Assembly (NCBI RefSeq): GCF_029873635.1 | Contig: NC_080420.1 | Coordinates: 56,128,457-56,192,456 of the forward strand | DNA length: 64,000 nucleotides | Source of the DNA: Malania oleifera | Lineage: Eukaryota > Streptophyta > Magnoliopsida > Santalales > Ximeniaceae | Reading direction: 5' to 3' | In this document: positions 22,951-34,000 of the stretch, one piece after another | How the letters are laid out: the number at the start of each line of letters is the position of its first letter | Numbering within the stretch: position 1 is the stretch's first letter | Made by a program: the position numbers and the translations under genes | Notes under the pieces: model-generated | Told to the model about the DNA's origin: nothing | The model's input: the letters and a program-made list of their open reading frames with translations, nothing else | The model's database searches: none

Positions 22951-23250
22951 TATCAGGCGGGGCATAACATGAGTACCGGAGGTTCGATTCCCATCAGTGA
23001 CAAAGTCTTGGTGCGCTTTGTAGCCCCTCTAGGGGGGTCCCATCCACAAGGCGTAAAGAAGGGACCATGGGAGGGTGACAGCATCCCAAAGGTCAGCCCA
23101 AGTGTGTATAAGTCATAACCGCATACGGATTAACCTGGACGGCGCATCAGGGGGGAAGGTAGCTGTCCCGTGGGTTTGGTGCCGCACCGGGGGATCCAAA
23201 GAGCTCGTCAGTGGTTGGAGTTCCCACATGAATAAAAAAAAATGAAAAGA
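22951..23250 (+). mobile_element. tRNA-derived SINE with 14-bp duplication
   Basis: The 300-bp insertion is flanked by TATGTTTCACAACA at 22937-22950 and 23251-23264. It contains a perfect RNA polymerase III B box (ggttcgattcc, about 22981-22991) close to the 5' end. No clear A box precedes it, so the 5' end may be truncated. It ends in an A-rich tail (23231-23249). The overlapping ORF across 22888-23118 is not a gene. SINEs are moved by LINE enzymes. Confidence 0.82.
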
Positions 23251-23264
23251 TATGTTTCACAACA

Positions 23265-24680
23265 CTTCAAAAAAAAAATGCTTACATAACAAGCTATGTT
23301 TGGTCGACCTAATAACTTAATTCATTTATGCTTAACCAAAACAACTATACATTATTATATTTTTAGGCATGTTTCACAACTGAATAAAGATCAAATGTGC
23401 ACACTTAATTTCAAACTTACTACTTTGTCATATATGGAGACTCAAATATTTGCTTATTTTACAAAATTTTATAATCCTTGTCTTCAACCACAACCAAACA
23501 ATAATTGTAATTTTTTAAATTAATCCACATCAGCAATTACTTATTAAATTCAGATTCTTTTTTTTTTCAAACTAAATACTTATTTATAAGTGATTTCAAG
23601 TAATCCCTAACAACCATTCCTTCCACATGTGAAAGCATACATTTCAAAGTCACATTTGAATGTGTGAAGATTTAGAAGAAATATAATTTATACTTCATGT
23701 TATCAGAGCAAATTTAAATCCAAAACTCAAATTTCATGCTCCCAAATGCAAAGGCAAATTGAAATGCTTAGCTAAGCCTACTCAAGCTTAGCCCACGAAA
23801 CAATTACACCTTAATGGAATAGGTCGTCATTCATATGGAAATAGTAGACCTAGATAAAAATTCGTTAATCCAAGCTGAATTTAACCTACGTAAATCAACT
23901 AATAATCAATCCACACATTAAATGGGTTGTATATAGTTTAAACTTTCTGTATCCGTCTCTAAATTGGTGGATTTCAAATTTTATTCAATGAATAGGTCTA
24001 TCTATTAACAACTAATGTCTAAATGCATAGATTAACTCATATGCCCCTACTTCTTAGGCATTAGTCTAACAAGTATAAGTCCAATTAGCCAAGACTTAAT
24101 CCCATACTCACAGCTCTTGCACTATTATACGAGTCTTTGAGTCTATTCCATGCCTACATCCAAACTTACCCAAAGACTCAATTCTTGTCATTAAAACAAA
24201 AACCCTAAATTCATTTTCTAAAAAAATTTTAAAAAATTCTACTTTTGTGATTAGTTATGAAGTGTTTAATAACAATTTGCCAAATTATAATCTTATATAT
24301 AACTTCATATATTATGCAATTGTTCATTAGATTAAAAAAGAATTATATTAAAGATGAGAATAATGAATTATCCCTCATTCACCACAAATTATCCGATTTG
24401 AACTGTCATAAATCGGCCACTTAATTAAATTGAATATGAATTGTAATTTTCTCATCCCAATAATCCGCCTTATGTGCCACAAATTATCCAATCTGATCTG
24501 CTTTGCCTAGGGGAAAGCAGCCAATATTTTTTAGCAACAAAATCAAATAGCTACAAGCATGAAAAAACTAAACGAATACAGGAAAAAGTTGTGAGTACTG
24601 AAGGAAACATGCATCTTCAATACACACACAGACACACACACAGAAAGACATAGAAGAAGAAGGTTAGCCTCAATGGCAAG
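23265..24680. other. Intergenic DNA, 3' flank of the SET-domain gene
   Basis: No gene or element is recognised. A CA-rich microsatellite lies at 24622-24645, just beyond the stop codon, in the likely 3' UTR of the minus-strand gene. Confidence 0.5.
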
Positions 24681-25058
24681 TTAGCCTCGCGCTGTGACGG
24701 TTTCCTTTGACAGAAGTAACCTTACCCGTCTGGTGAGATCTTTCATCACATTGACAATAACAGATTTCTTTTGGATTCTGAACTGGATAGCCAACTCAGT
24801 GGACTCAGAGACACCCTGCTTCAACAAGGATTCATCCTCCATTATTTTGGTTGGGAAGTGTCCCAAAGCAATCACACAAAGGGCAACAACAGTGCGAAGG
24901 GCGGCTACTTCAGTCGATATCCCAAGAGGAGCCTCAGCTGACAAAGATTTAAGGGTGTCCATATCGTGCTTTTCTACTGTTTCCTCGACACTTGAAAGGA
25001 GTACTCTTAAGGCAGCCAACAAACGCCCCTCCACCAGTTCTGGACCTCCTAAGGTCAC
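24681..25058 (-). CDS. Exon 5 of the SET-domain gene, with stop codon
   Basis: Residues 365-489, mostly helical (VTLGGPELVEGRLLAALRVL to SKETVTARG), corresponding to the substrate-binding C-terminus. The acceptor is CCTACAG before GTGACC; the stop TAA is at 24681-24683. Confidence 0.92.
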   Translation of the reverse strand: MTLGGPELVEGRLLAALRVLLSSVEETVEKHDMDTLKSLSAEAPLGISTEVAALRTVVALCVIALGHFPTKIMEDESLLKQGVSESTELAIQFRIQKKSVIVNVMKDLTRRVRLLLSKETVTARG

Positions 25059-28000
25059 CTGTAGGGGAAAATATCATGGTAAAATTATAAAGCATTAGCA
25101 GAAGAGGCTACATAAAAGCATGTCCAATTCCCTTTGCTTTTAACCACTTGAGGAGATAAAATCAAACAGTAAAAAATCAATGCAAATGCTCAAGGCTGGT
25201 GGAAGCCCACAAGGAACTAACAGTACCCAAAAATAAAAATTTCTATGGACTCGGCATGTGGGAAGTTTCATCCCCAGCATTTTAAAATTAAAGAAAGAAT
25301 GAGTATACTTGACTAAACTTCTCAGGAAACTCACAGACCACTAGGGATTTTAGCAAGTTCAGACAGTGGAAGAATCATTTCGTATCAATTAGTTTGAAAG
25401 CAAAGAAGCGTGAGGAAATATATCCCGACACAAATTGGCAATATGAACTTTTGACTCCATCTAGTTGACCTTTGTGGCCTATAAATAAAGGGATAGGGTT
25501 ATAAATATAAGTGTTCAGAAACTTCAAAAGATATGTAAACTCAAGCTGTTGGCTGTTGCAGTTCACAAAATCAGACCCTCAGAACTTGGGTACCTTAACC
25601 AGGTCCAGAGAGCAGATGAGGCCAGAAAATGTGCCATAAATTTTAGTCGAAATAAAGCACTATGAAAATACTGGGTACCTTAACCAGAGGTCCAGAAAGC
25701 AGATGAGGCCATAAAATGTGCCATAAATTATAGTGGAAATAAACCATTATGAAAGTAAGTGCCATCCAGCCCTTGAAAGTTCAATTGAAAGGAAAAAAAG
25801 ATGGAAGCGGGGGCCAAAAAATGAACCTTGTGAAAAGGAGTTTCTCCATCCAAATTTAGCTGAGAAAGAAATTTTTGCTGCCATGGAGCTGGTGAAGAGA
25901 AGTTTGGGGATGAGACCCCGGCTGCCATGCTCGCAGCATCAAGAAGGGCACCATCATATGTAAGCTCAATACAATCATACGGATTCGAAGCCACAACAAA
26001 TCCATAATCTAGAAGAAAAAGATCATTTCTCAAACAGCCATAGTTAAGCAGCAAAGGATCATTTTGCCTAATATGCATTTCTGCCACAACCTACAAAGCA
26101 GAGTAAACAAATTAAATAGGACAATAGAGGAAGAGAAATTTTAACAGAACAGATATTCGAACTTTATATCCAAAGTTAAAAAAGATATATAGAAATCATC
26201 ACTATCTTCAGATAAAATTGAATGTGACTACTTGGATAGCCCAATAGACATTGTTGGGTCCGATTCTTAACAGCTTAAAATTGTTGATAATTTCTGATCT
26301 AACATGGTACTATTATTATTATGACAAGGACAGCAAAAATTCAATAACTTGCCTTCACAAGCACATTCGGGTTCCCTGCATCCTGTTCCTGAACAATCTG
26401 GGAGTTTGCATTGAAACTGTGGTTGCACATGTCAATGAGAGGAAGCATCATGGGGATATCAGTGTGGCTACCGTCCTGATCATTTTTCCCATACAAACGA
26501 AATGCCCTGGATGAAACTGCAGACATTGCCCACCCAACGGAGGATGCTTCTACATCTTGGCCGCTGAAAAGATGGTCATCTGGCTTTAGGTTTTTAAGTA
26601 CATGTTTGACTTCTTTCTCAAAATCAAGAAGAAACCGGCATCTCTTGTTTACCTGATACAAGAAAATCATAACCATCTACAAAGACAATTGAAAATTGAA
26701 GTGCCTGTTTGGAAATCCAAAATATCAATAGCAGTGCATGCGCATGTATGTGCGTGTATCCTCCAGCTTCTCTGTTAAAGGGAAATAAGAGGTAGGACAA
26801 ATCCAGGGCACTTTGCATAGATTTGCAAATTATAGAACATATTTTCAATCATTTTGATTTATATGGTTAATTCTCCAGGAGTACCAAAAAGACAGTTCAT
26901 AAGGATCTTGTTCATCTTCAAGTGACACTAGCCAGAACCTCCAGTTTCACAAACAACTTTAATCTCAATAGGCTTAATTGCAAAGCGATTCAGGTCCGCA
27001 AGAAATCTAAATTCTTATCATCTGGTTAACTTATTACCTGGTGGAGAAGAGGAGCATACTGCAAGTTCTTTATATCCTCCCCAGAAAAGAAAATTGGTAC
27101 GCTATATGCTTCAGGAAGATTGCTGATGTATGGCCACCAAAAGGAACCAAGTATAGATCTTTCTTGTAAAAGCTTCAAACCCAACCTCATTGCCCACAGC
27201 TCCGCTGCCAAATGCTCCAAGTGTCCAATTTACTCCTTATATTGAAAACTTAGTCTAGTCTAATGTAGAAGATTTAGAGTTATACCAATTTACTAACCCG
27301 AGAACAGCAAAATCTACATGCCATGATGCAAATCCTAAGGCTTCACTTCTGAAAGCTTGATGAAACATTCAATCTTAAAAGATATGCCAAGTCAACACCT
27401 AGTACAACATTTTCATTGGACATGTTATTACCACACGCAGAAACGAAGGGTTTAACCTAAAATATTTTAGAAGTTACTATCCAGGACTAAAACTGACAAC
27501 AATAACGATATCACACTCCAAAGAAAAACATAAACAAAACTTTCCAATTGACATTATATTTGATGCTGCCAAATTAAAAAATTGCAGTGTGCACACATCC
27601 TCAAAAAAATGGAACATAAGCATTATATATGATGTATTCATGGACCTCTGGCACACTAATGATGAAAAGTTCAAAACTTATTACATTAAATTCTTCATAG
27701 TGATCAATTCGCCTTGTTTCATAATCCAAATGCCTTCTCCAAGCCCTACACTGAATCATGGATTGATTAATAGGGGCTCATGCAAGTATTGAGAACTGCA
27801 TGTACATTTAGATCCACTTAAATTGGTATATTTTATTTTTAAAAACAAAATCATGAACTTTCAATTCTATACCAGTATTAACAACATGCTTGTTAACAAT
27901 GACGCAGATTTGAGGGGTCTAAATAAGCTGACTGATGTAGGACAGAAGTAGAAATTCAGAAATCAGAGAGAGAGAGAGAGAGAGAGTAATGGGAGAGAGT

Positions 28001-31000
28001 TCGAAAGAAGAGGGGAAGAAGAGAAGGAGAAGAACAGAGGAAAATGGGCTGCTGGGAAGCAGAGAGCAGGAAGAGGGAATAAGAAGGAAGAAGAAAGGAT
28101 GAAGAAGAAGAGGGAAGGAAGCTGCACAAGAGAAAGGGGGGATGGGGGGAACTGACAGGGAATTTTGCTTCAAATCTGATAACTGATCCAAATAACTTAC
28201 AGGCCAAGTATTTATACCTACAACTAACTAAATACATAGTTACATAAAAGCCCCAACAAAACAAGAAAATACTCAATACAAAGAAGTGTTTAATGCAAAC
28301 ATAATTTCCTAAATCCACGCTTAAAATAGTAGTACCGAATGGACAGCCTGAAAGATTTTGGTGGTCCTCCATCATACTCTCACGGGTGAAAGGAACACTG
28401 CTGTTGAGAGTGTGACTGTAAATATGACTAAGAACTCCGGAGTGCTCCAATGGAAGGAGGCTGAGGAACTGCTGACCCTGCATGAGTACTAGATAATGAA
28501 GTAAGAGGCTCAAAGGTGCCCTGGTAAGGTGTCAAATCCTCCACATTAAAAACTGAGCAAATGGTCAAATGAGTAGGCAAATCAAGTAAATATGCATTAG
28601 GTCCAAGTTTTTTAATGATGGAGAGAGGGCCAATGGCACTGGCATGGAGCTTTTTAAATCAGTTACTAGGGTACCATTACCCACATTAAAGTCTAGCGCT
28701 ACGATGCATATTTCAAGTTTGTAACCCATAGCAAGTTTTCGCCTGACCTCAGCATGCAACTCATGGATGTGATTAAGGACTTAGCAGGCTCTGAGATATG
28801 GGCATTTGGAGGCAAAAGAACAAAATCAATGGGTGCAAGGGGTTGTAAATGAATACACACTCAAAAGGACTTTTACCCATGGACTTATTCACAGAACCAC
28901 TATAAGAAAACTCATAAGTAGGTAGATACCAAGTCCCAATTGTCATGTTTTTCTCCAACGGCATGCCTAAGAATGTCACCAAGACTATGTACGATTCACA
29001 ACTCAGTCTGACCATCAGTTTGGGAGTAACAAGAAAAAGAAAACATTAATTGAGTCGCACACATTTCCAAAGTGTCTTCTAAAAGCAACTAGAAAACTGG
29101 CAAAACATGCAATCTGATGACCCCTTTAAAGAACACTTTAGCCCCATGAGGTGCATCTCTTATTACAAGGGATAAAAAGAATCTTGGAAAACCTATCAAC
29201 AAAAAATATGGAATCATATCCATGGTTTTAACTACCTGTTGCTATGGTTATGTAATGTCATTCCATAATGGTTTTTTTAGTCCCCGATACTGTTACACTT
29301 TTAAATCGATGGGTAGAAAAATTAAAATGTAGCTGCCATTACAGGCAGCTAGCATTATGTAATGACTGCCACAGCAGGTATTTAACTGCCTTAGGACTGT
29401 AATGGCAAAAAAAATATTTTAACTTCTTTCCATTTTTCTTTTTCCCACCATGAAGAGAGGGGAGGGGGAAATTATAGTGAGTTTAAATACTCACAAGAGG
29501 CGCAACAATTAACAATTTGATATGAACACTATTTGCTAAAAATATTTATTTTGATTATATTGTTAATTTGATATTTTTTTTCTATATTTTTAAACTTCAA
29601 CCTTCTCTTCTTTTCTAGGTTCTATTGTGTTGATGCTGTTACTTTATTTATTTAATGATAATTATAGTACTAATTATTCAACAATAATTAATGGACAAAA
29701 TGCATTTTAAGGTTTACAAATTACAATATATAATATCCCACAATCTATATCTAATTATCCTTCACACAATCATCCATTTGTAGTTGTAGCTATATCAGGA
29801 AAGAGAGAAGACATTTGGTACTCATTGGCTCAGAAAGCAGATAAGCAAACAAATTCTAGTAATTCAAGGATGTTTAAGAACTATTCTATTCAATGGTTAA
29901 ATTTTAATTTTTCAAAACTCATACTCTATGCTAAGATATGCTTTTCTTTAATTATTCAATGAAAGTGGATTCATTATGGCAAGTGTGTTCCTAAGCTTCA
30001 ACGAATAGCAATCAGAGTTCTTAATCAAACCACATATGCATCGAACAATCAACGTAATTGTAGTAGATTTAGCCTCATCCATATGAAAACAAGGAATAGG
30101 CTAAAATAAATCAGAGTTCTTAATCAAACCACATTTGCTTTCATGCAATTATAACATAGGCTTAAATTGCGAACAAGGATGAGGAAAAGCGACATAGAAG
30201 ATAATGTTAACCTCATTAACTTAGACCATATATTTGAATAATAAATATTGCCAACCCCATTAACTTGGCCCATATATTTGAACAATAAATACTGCCAACC
30301 CCATAAGCTCAAACTATATATTTGAACAAGATGATCCTTTAAGTCCAAGGGTTAAGAAGATCAATTGTCAGGATAAATTGAACTAGCTATATGAACAAGT
30401 TGATGATACTGCAAAACAAAGTGACCAATAAATATGCATTATTCTAGTTCAATCATGAACATAAACAACATAATGGTAATCCGTGTTTGCGCCCATTGAC
30501 TGATGATGATGATGCTGGAGGTGGCAGTAGAGATGGTGGGTATCACGGTGGTGGTTGGGAGGGGATTGATGGTGGTGGTGTTGATGGTGGTGAAGGTGCA
30601 ATGCGTGATAACGGGCAAGGGCAAACAAAAGGCTTTAGTTATGACACTTAAGGCATCAATTATAGGGAATACATATCATTCTAGTCATTATGGATTACAA
30701 GATGTGCTAGAAAACTATGATTTGTGTATTCCTCCTCAATTTCGAGCTTCACAACATCCCACGAGTGTTACTAGTGGTGGCCTAGGAGTCATGGGATAGG
30801 GACACAACCTAAAAGAAGACACCCCCACTAAGATCGCGACTCTTCTAATCACAATTGTAGAGACTTTACGTTGCATGATTCATCGCAGTCATATGGATCT
30901 TACAATAGCAGTTATTATCCATCACCATAGGATCATTATGATCCACATCCTAGAGCCAACTTCATCTAGAGCCCCAACCTACGGGTATGGATATGACCCA

Positions 31001-34000
31001 AGACAAGGAGGAGCTAATATGAACATGGGTCTATTTTGTTGTGTATTTCCATAATGGTGGGCGAGATAATTCTCAATTTCAAACTCAAATTGACCATCAA
31101 GATGGAGACTGACAAGCGTACATCAACATGACATTGGTGACTTGTTCATCGCATTCATTGCATATGTATGACTATTTAATGTAATTTTGTTAATTTAATA
31201 TTGCATAAGTACCCTTTTGAGATACAAAAGGGTTAAAAAGAATTGTAGCAGGTTGAGGAAGTTGGTAAGCCAATGTAGCAGCCGGATGAGAAAAAACCTT
31301 CATATCCAATTTTGAAGGCGAGGGAGATTTTATAGGATCCTATCCCACTTTTCTTCAGCTGGGCTTGTAGCTAGAAAACTGTGGATGACCACTGTTAATA
31401 GAGTTATGTAATTGATTAGAAGACTTTACAACCTAACATTTTGTGATATGTTTAGCTAGTGATGAGTTGTGCTCACCTCTCTCTTTATTGCTTTGTGGCT
31501 TGGAATTTATGAAATAAGCTTTTTCGATTGTTTCTTGAATATTGTATGAGCCATAGTTCTTTAGAGGCTTTCTTATTGATTACTTGTTGAGGTTTTGGGG
31601 AACATGGGAATATGAGAAGGTTAAAGTGGTGTGAAATTTTTGCTATTTTCTAAGTGGTCATGTCGGAGAGGAATTCTCGCATTTTTCATGATCACTCTTT
31701 GTCTACTCATTTGTTTTTGAGATAAGATTGTATTTTTTCATCACAAGGGTAATCTAGTTGTTTTGGTGGTTTTTATTTCTCTAATATTTTTCGTGATTGG
31801 ATGGGATTGTTAGCCTGGCCATCTTGTATATATTGTTATTAGTTTTTTCTTTCTGTGTTTTTGGTTTTATTTCAGAGGAAACCTGCCCGCCTCCCCCACC
31901 CCAACATTCTGCCTTCTCACAATAAACCCTTTTTTTTCTATTAAAAATAGGAGGGAAAAAACACTTTATGCCTTTAAACTTTCTCATCCTTTATACATCA
32001 ACCTTATTTTTTTTTTTCATTATTTTTTTCTGCATATTGTGATTATTTATCATACTTAACATGTTTATGTTTTTATGAAGTTACAAGCATTGTTTTAAAA
32101 ATCAGTGCAGTTGTTATATCAACTGTTACATAACAATATGGAAGGTTTGACAATCATTAGAGAGTGATATCTCGAAGGTTTCCCAATAGTCTTCCATGAT
32201 ACCATGATGACCATTAAAAACTGCTACAAGCTGCCACAAATTGCTATAGACCTCTACATTATGAGACTAGTTGCGAATAACTAAAATAGATTTTCAATTC
32301 CCTTTGCGTTTTTTTTCGCCCTTTAGGTTCCCTGATATGGTCTGTTATGGTACCATAGGCCATTCCAAACTGCTACAAGCCGCTACAAATTGCTATAGGC
32401 CTCTACATTATCAGACTAGCTGTGAATGACAAATAGATTTTAATTCCCTTTTTTGCATTCTTTTTTCAATCTTTTTCCTATTTTAAATATAAAGACTGAA
32501 AACTTAATTTTAAGTTGGTTTAGTTTAATAAGTAAATTTTTAAAAAATTATTACTAGATTTATTTACTTTGATATTTCCTACATATTTAACAAGCACTCA
32601 ACTAAACCTAACTTTCTTATCTCATTAAAATAACCTACACATTTGCATATTGTAACTCACTACAGTTTATTTTTTTGAATGTCTCCTACACCTAAAAAAC
32701 ACATTATATTGCTATGCATTTATGTTTTTTGTGAAATATAAACATTCTATATTTCATATTTTGTTATATTTATAATTTCTTAGTTTAAATTTGACATATA
32801 ATCAATAAAGTAGTCAAAAGTAGCAAATGCATGCTTCTTCTCACCAATGGCAACTAAAAAGACCAAGTTTACATCCAGTATTTAGAGTGTCTCTATACTA
32901 TAAAAGGGATTCTCCCTTTGGTATCTTTTTTCAAAAATATCAAATTTATCCTTATAACTGCCAATAATGATTTCAAAATACTCCTTTAACTACCTACAAC
33001 TATCCTAAAATACTCTTATTGTTATGACAAATTTATCCCTATAACTACTCATAATTATCCCAAAGTACCCCTATAACTATCTACAGTCTCTAATACTATT
33101 AAATGGGATTCCCCCTTTGATGTCATCTTTCAAAAATGTCAAATTTATCCTATAAACTACAAATGACTATTCCAAAATGCTCCTTTAACTACCCACAACT
33201 ATCCCAAAATACTTTTATAATTATGTTAAATTTATCCTTATAACTTACTCATAATTATCCCAAAATGTCCCTATAACTATCTACAAATATTCCAAAATGC
33301 CCTCACGCTATTTAATCTTTCTTATTTTCTTTATAATTTTCTAAAAATTTAAAATATATATATAAAAATAGAGAACCATGGAGATGGCTAGTTTGATCCA
33401 AAATTAAACCCTTGTCACATTCAAAATCACCATTGCCTACACTATCATCGTCCAAAACAATCCCCCATCTCTTACAATATCCTTACTTGTATTAACCCTC
33501 TCAACAATTGGCTCCTTGCAATTCTTGATGAGCCTCCTTCATGCCCAGATTATCTAGCCCAGTCTTCAAAGCTTGACTGCAAATAACTTCTCCTTTATTA
33601 GGATTAGAAAACATTATTATAGGCCTAGAAAAATTAGGCCCATAAATTTATTCCTTGTGGCTCAACTTGTTGCTCCCATCCCTTCTAGCCCAATTGGAAA
33701 CTCCCGTTCAAAGGCTATAGTTGTTTCATAATAAATCCTTCCCATGTAGTTGCATGGGGGAAATCTGGGATTTTGTCTCCAAAATCTCTCCTCCTCAAAC
33801 CCCACATTAAATGGGCAATCAAACTTACCTTGTACAGGTTCTTTCCTTTCTTGCTTTCCTTCACCAAAGCTCCTCCTTCTCTGCTAATCTTCGCCTAAAA
33901 TCCCTTGACCCTTGTGATCTATAACTCCCCCTAAATTCACATTGGATTGCTCGTTCTCACAAATATTTTGATCCGTATACCCAAGGTAAACCTTTGCTTG

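Noticed and set aside
22888..23118. 76-codon ORF
   Set aside because: It spans the border and body of the SINE, including its B box and target duplication.
24694..25098. 134-codon plus-strand ORF
   Set aside because: It is the antisense shadow of exon 5 of the SET-domain gene, which has splice sites and conserved protein motifs on the minus strand.
27919..28513. Long Ser/Leu-rich minus ORFs that look membrane-like
   Set aside because: They arise from the (CT)-rich leader of an intronic LTR; the hydrophobicity is a composition effect.
29230..29420. Possible Mutator or hAT end resembling 32200-32460
   Set aside because: Only short shared phrases (tgctatgg, tgccatta) and no terminal repeats or duplication could be found.
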